Source: Ascidia mentula
Lineage: Eukaryota > Chordata > Ascidiacea > Phlebobranchia > Ascidiidae
Length of the DNA: 64,000 nucleotides
Assembly (NCBI GenBank): GCA_947561715.1
Contig: OX387202.1
Span: 992,001-1,056,000 of the forward strand
Reading direction: 5' to 3'
Position 1 is the first letter of the stretch; each line of letters begins with the position of its first letter. A program made the translations under genes and the position numbers. Positions 50,580-63,200 of the stretch are shown here, piece after piece. The notes beneath the pieces were generated by a model, which was given only the letters and a program-made list of their open reading frames with translations, searched no databases and was not told the origin of the DNA.

Positions 50580-52506
50580 TAAACTTTTTTTGCTGAAAAT
50601 AAACAGCTGAAAAATTTGTTGAATAAATTGACACAAACGATCAAACACTGAAGGTTCACGATAGAAATGTTGGTTCTGTGGCTGTGTTAAGCCGACATGT
50701 TTTCGCGCTCTGTGGAAAACCATTCAGAAATCCCAGGCTGGGTTGGACCTTCAATTATAGAATCCACATATGTGAGTTGGTGTCAAACATTCGACCAATA
50801 ACCGTGAATTCCACACAAATCCCTTCAACAGATGTTTTTAACGAGGGGTTGTTCAGTGTACAATGGAGAGGTGTTATCTACGTTCGGTCCGAAGCAAGTA
50901 ATCGTCACTGATGGTAATGGCTCTTGTCAGATCTTCACGGAGCTCTGTGGCATTAAGTGGTCGCCTTCGATCGTCCGACTTCACACAGGTCTGGACAGAA
51001 GCGCGACAAGAGTCTGTCACCACTCATCCATTCTCAGCTACTCTGTGTGGAGATTCAGGGAGAGAGTCAGATGTTCGGGTTTGAGGTCTTGCTTTAAGTG
51101 CGGCAGAGGCGGGAGGGAGGAATGACAGATATTTCTTTTAAGTGTCTTCTCTGCTAAGCTGGCGATGCGGCGGCGACAGTCATTGGTGCGCATCGGGACG
51201 TGACGGTTGACGTAGGGTTGATTGATGGGCGCTGACAGCTTTCGTTCGTCGAGTGGCAATTAAGGCAGCGATTGAGACTTGCTAAGTGTTTTTTTTGTAT
51301 GTGGTACCTTTATTATGATGTCACCCACATAAAGTTATGTCCATCTTGTTTAGATTCAACAAATGAAGCTTAAGTTTGTCTGGTTTGGAACAAAACGTTA
51401 CATACGTCATAAACCTAATGACGTATTTAACACAGAAGGTTTTTCCCGCGTCGGGATTGTGGAAGTTCGCTATTTTTCTTGTACCAACATATCGCCCATG
51501 TCCGGAACCCATGACAGGATGCAGGTCATGCTTCAATGCGCTCAACACATAAATTTCACCGAAATAAAAAATCCGTTGCCTTGTTTACGGGGAATTCCCG
51601 GAACGTTCGTTGTCGCCTGGTTTTGTTTCCTCTCGAATTTGTGGTTTAATGGCGGCAAAAATTCTACAAAACCTTTTGAGTGTCGGTTTTGTAAACTTTC
51701 TTTTTTGGCATTAGAGTCGTTTCTTTGTGTGTGGTTCAGCGTAATGTGGTTCAAGTTGTTACACGTTCGAAACCCTTCGAAAATATTTGTTGCTTCAGGT
51801 TTTAGGTTGAACTCAACTGCTGATTAAAAATTATCCGAACTGGGGAAAAACTAAACGAAACCATTTCAGCGAGGTTAAATATTTGCGGTGGAAATTATTT
51901 CACGCTTGGCTTCCCACAAACTTCCTTGATATGTTTACATGTAAACTTCATGGTTGGAGTTCCTGTTTCTTCGGTCGCTTTAGTTTCACCAGAGTGAAGT
52001 TTCAAGGTGTTTGACGGATGATAAATCACCGGAGATATTTGTTTCCCCTCATGGGGTTTTAGGAACCGGCAGAAAGTAAATATTGTCTTTGTTTTTGTTC
52101 AACGGCCTCCAATTTTCGTGTTTTCTTCTTGTTAGTTTCCGTTACAACTAATCTGCTTCGAAAACAAATACCAGGTTATCTGTTCTGCTGAGGAACTTAT
52201 TGTTAACGCGGTTGTTTTTCGAATAAAAAGCACATTATGTACAACTGCACAAACTTGCGAATCCTCGTAAGTTTCGTCAATCTAATATTTATTTTAAAAC
52301 TGAAGCAATTTATGTAATTTTCCAAAAGCGGACATAGAAATTATTGCTATATTTTTCTGTAGATTTTCTTTTTTTTGTCTGTGGCAACTTGTATTCACTT
52401 ATTTTGCGTTTTGTCTGCGAAGATTCTTTCGCGTAATTTGCTGAACATTTGCATCGGGTTACCTTTTGTCCAAATTTTTCAGGTGTAAAAAGATTTTAGG
52501 AACAAA

Positions 52507-54462
52507 ATGAAACGATATTTTGAAACCACAATGCTTAACTTTTTGCTGCTTCTGCTAAGCAACGGTTGCCTGGCGACCCGTGATTTGCCCCTTGATTATC
52601 CGGATTCGTTCCGCTTCGGTGACCTCCAGCACGGGGAAATCCCCTACGATAATTTCTATGACCTTCAAGATCTCGAAAAGAGCCTTGACCAAAAAATAAC
52701 CGAAACCACGTCATCTCGTCGTTACGTCATCAGCATCGTGTATTTCATCATCGCGGTTGGGGGCGCCGTGATGAACGTGGCGGCCATTGTGACGTCACAA
52801 AGGTGTAGCTCTCTCCAGTATTCGCAGAGGTTGTTTATGCAGAACTTGTGTATTTCCTCTCTCCTCCTCATCCTCTCCATGGGATTCTCGGCTCACGACA
52901 GATTGATGGAAACATGGAGTCTTGGCTCTGTTATGTGTAAGGTAATGCGTGACGTAAATTCTACTTAACATCGTGGTCTGTTTATCTTGCCTTGTTTAAT
53001 TAAGGCTGGCGATTCTTCTGGAGATCGATTTTGAAATATCGTTGCTATAGGCAACTTTCAACCAAATTAAATTAAAATATTTTTTGGTGGAAATAATTTA
53101 AATTCTGCTCCCACGCACAAACCACTAAGATATTTCCAATAAAGTTTCACAGGTGGTTTTCCCATGTTGTGTATTTCAACATTCTGTGTTGTCATAAGGC
53201 CTCAAAATAGCTTTGAACATTGGGCTGTGCTTTCTACGGTTGGTTAAATTTGTTCGTGGGTCACTGGTCGTTCTGCCTCCGGTCGCTTCAATGTTTAATG
53301 TGGTTGTCGTCATTTAATTACTTGGAGGATTCATTATCTCAACACAAACCAATAATTTTTTGTTTATTTATTTTAACAAGCATTTATTTAGAGACTTGTC
53401 TGCAGCTAAATAATTTCTTTCACCAAAACTCATCCCATAGATTTCCTCCCGTGACCGAGTTCATAATCTGTTGATTTTTTCCAGTTGGTCAACTGCATCA
53501 AAGCACTTGCCGTCTTCGCCCAAGCTTTCTTCACCGCCACCATCTGTGTCGACTACGTTATTCTACGCAAACGTCCTCGTATCGGCGATGTTTTACGCAC
53601 AGTTCTCGAAATCACTGCCGTTGTATCGGGTTGGGTGATTTCCCTAGCTTTCGCTTCTCCCATGTTGGCGTTTTCAGAAGTTGAAGATTTGGGGAAGATA
53701 AAAAAATGCGAGCTTGTCTTCCAACCTCCACCACTGGAGGATCCTCATCTGACTCCTCCCGAGGAAGAGATGGAGTACGTAGATGTTTATTACGATGATG
53801 AAGATTATTCGATCCTGGATGAGACGACGGTAGAGGATGAGATCAAGGAGCCGATTGTAGAATGCAAAGATGGAGAAAATGATCCTTACAAGATGTGGAT
53901 CCTCCTTAGCTTTGTTATGACCTACATCATCCCACTTCTCGTGGTTCTCATCTTCTGCATCCTCCACCGTCTTCTTGAAACTCCTCATTCCGTACTCCAA
54001 ACCCAGAACGCTTTCACAGAACCGACAACAGTTCATCAGAGATCACGTGCGTCAAAGAACCAATCACGACCATGCATGCCGGCGGGCACGTGGGTGGCGT
54101 TAATATGCTTGGTTTATTTCCTGTGTTATTCCCCGTTCTACGCATACCACGTGGGTCGCATACCGGGACTTCCCCTTGGTATAAAGTGGTGTGCCAACTT
54201 CAGGGATTACAGTTTCGTCCAGGGTTACTTCACCTGCATCCTTCTCCCCGCCCTTGTCATCGCATACTCTCGACCAATCGGCATCCAGTCCTGTTCCAGA
54301 ACAATCACCACTTCATCTATGTCGTCATTCGCGTCATCATCGAGCAGTAAGCGAAAATCTACGTCATCCGGGGAATCCCAGACACCTGATGGCGCCGAAA
54401 GTGGCCAGTTTGGCGCCCCGTTGCTGGTTGGGGGAAAACCCCAACAAACCTCTGCGCTGTGA
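52507..54462 (+). CDS. Class A GPCR with long acidic tyrosine-rich ECL2, 2 exons
   Basis: Exons 52507-52941 and 53485-54462 (phase 0) give 470 aa. A signal peptide (MLNFLLLLLSNGCLA) is followed by an acidic ectodomain with DYPDSF and PYDNFYDLQD, which are likely tyrosine-sulphation sites. TM1 is near residues 72-95 (with N in GAVMNVA), TM2 near 104-125, TM3 near 146-166, TM4 near 186-206, TM5 near 283-306, TM6 near 346-367 and TM7 near 388-406. The DRY motif is DYV at 168-170, TM6 has CYSP in place of CWxP, and NPxxY is LPALVIAY. ECL2 (about 208-281) is very long and acidic, with EYVDVYYDDEDYS at about 242-254 and a Cys (IVEC) to pair with TM3. A long sulphotyrosine ECL2 recalls the C3a receptor, but the broken motifs prevent a firm family call. 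The tail is serine-rich. The ligand is unknown. Confidence 0.85.
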
Positions 54463-56620
54463 CGATTTTGAGTTTTGATGTAACCTGGAATCGTGTTTAA
54501 GGTACAGTGTCGAAGAAGTTCTTGACGATACAAACAAAGAGAGCGTATTTGAAATGTTTCGTTATTTGTAACCAGCGCAGTATTGATTGTGTAACGTTCA
54601 AATCTTATCACATTTTTTAGGCCGTCGTATTTCACAACGGAACACATGGACGAGCATAGCTGTTAATTTACTCCCTCAACACTTAGTTGCTGTCGTGTTT
54701 TGTGTAATTGACAGTGACGTAATACTTATCTCTGTACATATTGCTCCATTCCAAACACGGTTGCAACGAATTCCATTTTATAAATCAACTCTACTTTGTT
54801 GCTTGCATTTGTATTGTATCATAGGGTAATCCCCGTGGTTTGCTCTTTAAACAGTGTCTTATTGTCCATCGATTATTACCTCACTCGTCATTGTTACGTC
54901 ACACTGCCATTTGTTCCGTTCTTTTACGTGTTTTTCTTCCCCTGTCCTTTTGACCTCTTCGCTTTTCTTTTCCCCCCTCAACTTGTCACAAACTCAGAAA
55001 CTGTCTCTTGCGTTGCTGCTTCACTATTTCAGCTTTGTGGCTTAAGCGGTTGGCGGAATTTGGATTGAATCAGGTTTAAGTTTGTCCGTTTTTATCATTA
55101 TTCAGTGAAACATGTATTACTTTGTTGTGGGCGTAGCATGGGTGTGTCTTTCCATTTAATGTACACAGGTTTCGATACAGTGTTAGATTTTCACTTAAGT
55201 TTTTTTACCATTAAATCCTTCATTGCCATGCACACTTACATTTATTTACAAGTGGAAATTTCGCCAATTTAAAAAAGCCGCATTGAATTCTAAACCTTTC
55301 TTCTTAATAGAGCTCGAATGACGTCAAATGTAGTTTTAAAATATTTGAACTCCAGACACAACATTGTTGACCTGCCGGTCGGGTCGTAAGTTTTTATGAA
55401 TGACTTTATCTCGGTACTTCCCCTGCAGGGACTTCTTTATTATCGTCGTTGCTTGTCATTTTAACGTTTGTTTGTTTATGAGAATCACTTGTTGTTTTGT
55501 GACAATGCGGTATTGTTACGAATTTTCATTGTTAATAATCATTTATATGTTTGTGTAACACACAGCAAGTAGTCACTGGCGTTTCCATGGCAACGTGTTC
55601 TAACCAATGACAGTTTAGCGTTGAGACAGGGATAGAATCCTAACATAATTAACAGAAGTTGATGATTCGAATCCTTGCTTGAAAGGAAACATTCCTCTCT
55701 CTAGCGCCATCTGGAGGTACGAACAGATTAAGAAAACTTTACAAAAATTATCCACATTCACAGCGATGGTTTTATTTGAGCACATTTACAATGCAACTAG
55801 AAGTAGGTACTATGTACGTTCATTGTATGAAGGGAAGAAGTGCATTCAGCAAAACATTCAAACATGGCAAAATATATGAAGTGCTTCTGGTACAAGATGG
55901 CAAAGTGGTCGCATGAATTGTTGGACATTAAACTTGACAACATGTAAACAAAACTAAAATAACAGCAGCAACTTCGTAAACATAACAATATCACAGATTT
56001 AAATTATCAACAAAGTTCACCAGAATCAACAAAATGTTTGTTAATTTTATGATTGTAGAAAACATTAAACACAGTGCAAAAAATAAGGTTTGTTGTGTTT
56101 TTCAATGTTGAATGAAAGAAAAGTTAAAAATTGGAGATATTTTACCATTCAAGTCTATCAGCAACTTTTATCACCATGTTCAACACAATATGCAAGAATA
56201 GAATAGTGATTTGAAAGCAAAATAGAAAATGTGCAAACAGTGGCAAAAACATGATAGTGAGAATTGTTTATCTTTAAATTTGAACTTAAGATTGGAAAAT
56301 AAAGTTATAAAACACTTGTGTCATGGCTTGTACCTCAACAACATAAAACAATAAAAATAGGCAAACGGGGCGTTTTGCTAATATTACGTAGCACGACAAA
56401 CAACATGCATTGAAGGTATGTTCTGCACCTATGATGGACAAGGATATTTCACTGAAGTGAATTCTACCCATAAAAATTGTTGAAATAATTAATACATAGT
56501 AACAAGGCCAACACAACAGAAACCAACATCAATAAAGTAACCACGGAAATTTTATGATTTCGCTAATATCACGTTGCACGACAAACAACATTCATTGAAT
56601 GACAACACTATGTTCTGCAC
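54463..56620. other. Intergenic region after the GPCR
   Basis: AT-rich, with no convincing gene. A direct repeat of about 60-70 bp (56378-56440 and 56561-56632, sharing GCACGACAAACAACAT and TATGTTCTGCACCTAT) is present near the right end. Frames at 54796, 55679 and 56286 are unsupported. Confidence 0.45.
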
Positions 56621-56898
56621 CTATAACGGACGATGATGAATTTGAACTTCTCGTTCTATTCGAGTTATTCTGCCTTGCAGCAAAACAATGTTGGCAAAAA
56701 ACTGAGAACTAAAACTCTTCAGACAAAACATCAGAAACCCAAAGTACAACAGAAATATTAATATTTTGCTGTTTGGTTGTAACGTGGGTTTGTGTAAACG
56801 TAGATAGGTGAAGTTTGGTACCGGGTGTGCGGACGGATGATGGTCTTGTATTCTCTCCATGATGGCTTGTACATCAACCCTCGCGTCTGTTTCAGATT
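56621..56898 (-). CDS. Candidate alternative last exon with a membrane segment
   Basis: On the minus strand a good acceptor (TTTTTGTGCAG) precedes 56898. The long frame reads SETDARVDVQAIMERIQDHH, then a hydrophobic helix (ILIFLLYFGFLMFC), then GRITRIEREVQIHHRP and a TAG. Its phase needs one base from upstream. A donor inside the last Kelch exon, ATG|GTAAGG, supplies exactly that and would give a membrane-anchored variant of the Kelch protein. A second open frame of 46 codons would instead fit the donor AAG|GTGGGA at the end of that exon. It may also belong to another gene. Transcript evidence is lacking. Confidence 0.35.
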
Positions 56899-56970
56899 CT
56901 GCACAAAAATATTTGCTGTTATTCTTCGAAAGAAAACATGAATTATATGTGCAAAAAAAGCCATGATAAT

Positions 56971-57126
56971 ATTGGTAAGCTGCAGACAGGGTGTGTACAC
57001 GCACTGTTTCGACCTTTGAGGTCTCATCAGTGTAAAAGCTAGCACAGTGCCACTGCAACAGCTGCACTGATGAGACCTCACAGGTCGAAACAGTGCATGT
57101 ACACACCCTGTCTGCAGCTTACCAAT
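56971..57126. repeat. Palindromic element with a hammerhead motif in each arm
   Basis: Arms at about 56971-57033 and 57064-57126 are reverse complements, perfect over the outer 28 bp (ATTGGTAAGCTGCAGACAGG and following) and nearly so inward, around a 30-bp centre with GCTAGCACAGTGCC. The left arm encodes the hammerhead-type core on the minus strand (CTGATGA at 57030-57024, GAAA at 57010-57007), but its stem I is poor. The right arm is the complete copy described separately. It lies just downstream of the Kelch gene's poly(A) signal. Confidence 0.8.
57060..57119 (+). ncRNA. Hammerhead-type ribozyme motif (copy C, complete)
   Basis: AGCTGCA (57060-57066, stem I), CTGATGA (57067-57073, core), GACCT-CAC-AGGTC (57074-57086, stem II), GAAA (57087-57090), CAG, a 14-nt loop and CTGT closing stem III, the cleavage C at 57112 in GTC, and TGCAGCT (57113-57119), which pairs fully with the 5' stem. 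Every invariant base of the hammerhead is present and all three helices form, with stem I as the open end (type I). A competing hairpin, GCACTG with CAGTGC, also exists. Self-cleavage is predicted, not shown. Confidence 0.7.
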
Positions 57127-57188
57127 AAAACATGAAGTATTTATCCTGAAGCTTAATCACAAAAATACAGGCAGAAAAATAATAATTT

Positions 57189-57194
57189 TTATTG
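57189..57194 (-). terminator. Poly(A) signal of the Kelch gene
   Basis: The minus strand reads AATAAA about 40 nt after the TGA at 57236-57234. This supports the short form of the Kelch transcript as the main end. Confidence 0.6.
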
Positions 57195-57233
57195 GAAATT
57201 GTTGATGTTGAAAGCTTTGTTATGTCATCGCTC

Positions 57234-60200
57234 TCAATTTAGTCCCACCTTATTTGAAAAAGGTGGTCTCCAGGCAACAGTTCCTGGAATTGAATCAGTT
57301 CGAGGGGAATTGCTGCGAGGCGAGTTTATATTTCCAAGAATAACCAGCATACCATCGTACACGAAGGGGGTGCACATACCAACCTTACCATTAGTTGCAA
57401 AACAATGCAACCACTCCTTAGTAACTGGGTTATATCTAGAAACCTTTAATAATGAGAATGAATTTAAATGTTGTCATTTTACTGATATGTTTGTCATGAA
57501 AGGCAAAAATGAAGTTCTATAAAACACATATTTCAAATTGGTATCTGCCTTCTTTGCGTTGGTACAAAATCATTCATTTCAAGTTGTAACCGTTTCCACC
57601 CTAATATTTTCACATTGTTATTCACATGTGAGACTTCCTCACTTACTTGGTACTGATCCTTTCCTGTGTATTGGTTTCCAATCAGGTATATCATGTCATC
57701 CATAACAAACTAAAAGCACAACAAGTGAATATTATGTTAATTGGAACTTCAAATTTAGGTTTATACAAGTATATTTGGTTCAATGGAAACAGAAATGAGA
57801 TGATTTTACAAAAGTTTGAAAGGTAAAAAAATTATGTAGAAGTTGAACCCACATTACCATGTCATAAGGATCAGCGCAGAGCAAGTAGTTGAATGGCAAG
57901 ACAACCGCTTCCGACCAAACCTGTTGTTTTGTGTCGTACGACCGAAGTAAAGCAAACGATCTTTCATCACATCGAGTAAAAATATAAATTAAATTCCCCC
58001 GCGCTGCACAGACCGTCCTGGAAGTAACTGAAAACAAGTAAGTCTGTAAATACATTGTAGGACATTTCTGTGTTGTAACTTGGTTACTATTTTCAATGCC
58101 AACTCTTATATATAATCATCTTTATTTTCTACCTTTAAGAAGTTGTTTATTTCTGCAATGCAAACATTGAACTGTTCATATATAGAGTATAGAGGAAGGT
58201 TAACACATTATTGATATACCAGTGTGAAGAGAATCTACTGGGAACATTAAGGTTGCATTATCATCTTTGCACATGAATGTTGCCTACTGACTGCCAATAG
58301 CTTTTTGTTTGGACACTGGACAGCGTAGAAATGTCAAGTTGTCCCAAAAACACCTAAACTTTATACCTGAATGCATGGAGGTCTCCTCCACCCACAAACT
58401 TTCATCTAATCCAAATCTCTCGATCGTCGTAACGAAGTTTTCTTGACCAGTTCTGCCTCCTTCAGAAACATAATAATTTTTGTGTGAAGAAACTGAAGCA
58501 TGCGAGATGATTGACTTACAACGAGATACGTTAACATATCCCTTGTTCGTTGTGACTTCAACACTTATTATATCAATTAATGACTAAGGGATTTATATCC
58601 AAGATACTGTGCTGCAAGTTATATTCTTGTAATTTATCTATTGTTTAGATTTTGGTAATTAATTTGGCACCAATACTGACACGCAAGCCGTACAATTGAA
58701 CAAAGTATAAAAGAACCAACTCTAACTGTGTTCTACAGAAAAATGCTTGAAAGTCAGTTTTAAAACCAACTAACTGAGTTATGAAAGCATCCTCACCAAT
58801 GGCATAGAGTCTGTCGCCTACAACCAGCATATGGTGACTATATCTTGCATGACACAATTCTGGTCCCTGGAACCATTTGTGTGGAACAGCCGGGTTGAAA
58901 ATAAACATACAAGACAGTGCCACCTTGTGTTCAGAAAAATTTCTGGGTCGATGTTGTCCTCCTGTAAACATTAAAAGTTAAACATGTTGAACTCATATCG
59001 ATATCTTAATGATTAAATCATGCCCAGATACATAGAAGGAAATGTAAGTGTTTGTTTGCAAACCCAAAAGTTGGTCGGTGATGTTTTTTTAACTGAAATT
59101 ACCCACGCACACATTCAATCCATGTTTTTTATACCTGTTATGTAAAGTTGGTTGTTGAAAGTTGTAACAGAAAAGTTGCAGAAAGTTCGATAATCTACAA
59201 AAATAAATTGGTTTCATATCTTTTCAGTTTTATGATGAAAATGAGGAAGATTTACTGACTGAGTTTGACTTTACAACAAAGTTCCATTCCAAACATTTCC
59301 TCTGGGTTTCGACGAGATTCTGAGTTTTGTTGTCTGTTACGTTTTACACTGTTTAAAACAAACAAAACATTTGAAATCGTTCATTCGAATATTCGGTTCT
59401 AACTAACTTTTCAACTAACAGGAGTTGCAGCAAATTATGTTGTTTGCTAAATTCCCCAACACTAACACTTCTGCTTGGTGTTTGTACAGAGTTATAAAAC
59501 TTACCTCACAATATTCAGGGTCGATTTATTTCTCCCTGGTTCACGACAAGGAATCACCACCAGAATATTCTGGAAAGCAAATAAACTTAGGTTAGCATAA
59601 CAGGTTTATCATCTGCATCGTGTGATTGTCAAACTGTGTTGCATAGTCTTAATTTTGCACGGAAGGCATAAGAAAACTTAGGAAAATGGAATGACAAACA
59701 ACAACTTAAGTCAGCTTTGAGTGACCATGAATTGTAAATATAAAAAAAACTGTTTTGCACGTGAAAAGTAAATTGTCTACTGATCTACATTGTTGGTAAT
59801 CAAAAAATAAAACAGAAAAGAAGAATTATAAAAAAAAATCCACTCATATTATTACCTTGAAACAGAACAAAAAAATCTATGTTGCCAAATGACAAAGGTG
59901 ATGAACACTTACCATTGCATAGCAGTCTCTCAGTTTCTGTTTGGATTTGTGAAATCGTATTTCTGCAGGTTCAAATGAGGTTATCTTTGTCGTATCTATT
60001 GTAGTTTGCAATGCAGCATTCTGCACTAAACTTAGTCTTATTCCCTTGCATTTATGCAGTTCATCAGAAGACATTAAAGTTGATCGAACACACTGAAATA
60101 CTCTTTCCATTGTTGAAGAATCGTGCTTTCCTTGATCCCAATTCAGTGCAGCTTCAAATACCTTAAAAAATATAAAACGCTAAAATTTAATCACAATTTC

Positions 60201-63200
60201 TTAAATGCAAGTAATCGAGAAACAATTCATCCCTGTGTACATCAAGGTAGTCCCACCAGAAGGGGTCATACCATAACCTTACTTCAAATAAAATTTTCCA
60301 TAATAAAATTATATCTTGCCAACAAAACGGTTTAGTGACAGCAAGCTGTGTGACAACTAGCAATAACTTGAAGAATACTTCAGCAAACCCACCAACTTTT
60401 CTGATTCCACTGCTAATTTGTCTGATGATAAATAAGCACAAATATCATCAACTGATAATTCATGAAACGACCGAGTGTCCATCACTTCTTCCAGGTAAGA
60501 ATAACAAACATTGTCTGCTTCTGTTTGCAGATTTTCAAATGAATATTTGGCAGCAAACTTGGAGAGTTCAATACAGTTTTCAAATGTAACAGAATTTATC
60601 TGAGAAAAACAAAACTTTGCCAAACTACAAATATCAGCAAATCAGGGTAATACAAGCTGATGCACAAGCAGTCTTTATCACCCTCAGCTACAAAATGTCA
60701 AATACATACAGAGGGTGAACATTTACAACTGTAGGGTCAGCAACACCTGGCATGTGAGGCAAGCCAGTAAGTTTATGTCTCTTTGCACATATTTAAGTGT
60801 GCAAATATAGGTTGGCATGCAAAGCTAAACTTTGGCATAAAATTTTTGCATGCCTTCCAAACTGCTGCAGACTCCAGCTTACATAACAACAATGATTTAT
60901 TAAATGTCCGAATATTCTGTGAGCAAAGTTACCAAATGTGTTTCAGCAATATTCACTAAATCATCATCAGCCAACATCCATCTGCCGGCAACTGCAACAT
61001 TCCTCGCACTTTCATAGTCAAGAGTAATTTTTGAAGTGTAAATATATCCAACTAACAACCTGCAAATAAAATTCAAAAGGTTTGGTCTTGAACGTTTTAA
61101 ATAATTTCCTCAGTTTGTTTATTTAATTTTAACCAAATCTAAATAAGTAAATATTACCTTGGAAAATCTTAGTGACCAGGTTTACCGGTTTACATTTTAT
61201 AAAATGTAGGAGCGGCGAAAACAGCCATTTCTTTAAATGATTATGGAAGTATTAAATTTTTTTAGATATTACTTGAGATTTAAACAAATTTGTTGAAACA
61301 AACTAAAGGAAAATTCCAAACATTTGTAAGAAATATAGTTTAACTTCAGTCTGGGACTGTGGGGATATTTACTGCGACCATTTTGGTGAAATCTATGTGA
61401 ATTCTTCAAGATATAATTTTCAACAGCTTATTCCAAACACAAAACACTTATTCCAAACAATAAACACTCATTCCAAACACAAAACACTTATTCCAAACAA
61501 TTGACACTTATTCCATACACAAAACAGTGTTTAAAGATGCACAATGCATAGTTACCTCAATGTCTCGATATCAACATCTTGCAACAAAACCTCATTCTTG
61601 TAAGATTCACAGAACGACAGAGAACCGAACATTGCATGAAAATATTCCCCAAAACTTGCAAGAAGTTCTCTGAACATTAGAAGTAAACCAAGGTAGAAAC
61701 AGAGTTGTTTAAATATTACCAAGTATTCAATGTAAACAATTTCATGAAAATCATTCTAGAAATGTTGCTTAATGTTCAATGCTGGAGTTTTTAGTTACAC
61801 AATCTCATTCTGAGAAAGAATCTCTAGGCAAACCTTTGGTGGAAAACCTTCCTGGTGTGTTTATGATAACAATACAATAACCATTCTATAAGCATTGGGG
61901 ATGTTTTTGTTTTGCAACAAAAAATTATATATGTTACTAATAGGAACACAGTCAATCGTCCTCATAACATAGCAAATCCCTGAAGGAAGCATTTATTTGA
62001 AATGATATATGACACTATCTACTAACCTGTGACAAGACAACTTTCCACCTCCCATTGTACAAAGTCTGAGATTTGTTTTAGGGAAAATCCCTTCCTCTTG
62101 TTGAAATTGTGCGAGGACACTTAACCTAAAAATACCACTTTTATTACAAATATATTTTGCTTTGAAAACCACCACCAGTGTATATATTTGTATATGTTAG
62201 TCCTGTACTTTCTGAAGCAAATTATCTACAATCTTGTCGATAATAAATTGGACAGTGCTACCAAATATAATTGGATCATAATATTTATTTCCACCTATAA
62301 GGTCTTATAAGTACAGCTTGGTGTGATTCTTCCATACGACTTCCACTTTGTGGTGACTATACAATCACCGTCATCCATTGGGCACCAAACTAGGTGCAAC
62401 CTTAACGGAGAAAACAAGGTGGAAACACTTACCATAGCTGCACTAATAAGACCTTATAGGTTGAAACAGTGGTCATCTGCACTGCAAATCATATTATTAG
62501 CCACACTTGGTTTATAGAAGCAATATAATAAATATATACACACTTTATTTGCCTTGTGAAATGTGAGTTAAATAAGGTAGCAATACACAAGGAGATAACA
62601 TAAAACCATATGTGTGAGGTTTGTATACTTGGTCTGGACTGTGGTTTCCACATCTGTGCTTTTAATGTTTAAATATGGTAGAAGCATTTCTTCTTCTGTA
62701 AATATTTGTTGGAACAGTGATGAGGTGGAAGCTCTTAGCACATATTGACCAAGGACAATCTTCTGAGATGATACAATATCCTCCAACTGCCATTTAGATG
62801 CAGCTTTAACATATCTACACAAAAATAATGATTCAGTACATGGAGGGAAATACTTTATCACTGGAACAATAAGCAAGTAATGAAAGAGATGTTTTGTTCT
62901 AGTTATATGTGCTATATTTTGGAAATTAACATGCAGCATTAACTTACTCTTGCACTTTGTCCTTTGGTATATCAATGGAATTTGTGTAAATAAAGTTCAA
63001 TAAATCTTCAACAACAGCTGGACGCATTTCATCTTCTGATATTTCAAGTAAAGTTTTGTTGGGATCTGGCAATGGATCATAGAATGTTGTCAACACTGGA
63101 GCATTTCAAATATAGTAAAAACTATTCTTATTTCCCAACGGTACCACAAAGTGAAAATATGTGTGCCTGCTAATGTAAAAGCTAGCACAGAGCCACAGTC

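Larger units (their letters stand above)
47461..52506. other. Gene-poor region before the GPCR
   Basis: Contains an exon-like segment at 48963-49136, an inverted-repeat pair at 50366-50579 and a frame at 50832-51125 discussed under rejected items. The frames near 48386 and 51363 have no domain features. The GPCR promoter is expected near the right end. Confidence 0.4.

Noticed and set aside
50832..51125. Frame with VIVTDGNGSC and ELCGIKWSPS, thought to be a decayed LTR retrotransposon integrase core
   Set aside because: Only two short stretches resemble an integrase, spacing is wrong and no other pol or LTR features are near. A profile search (integrase core) would decide.
53674..54647. Antisense and shifted frames of 92-140 codons over GPCR exon 2
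   Set aside because: They overlap the GPCR frame, which has clear membrane segments.
56758..57081. 107-codon minus frame starting inside the palindromic element
   Set aside because: Its first half is repeat sequence. Only the part after the acceptor at 56898 is plausible coding sequence, and the competing frame is longer.
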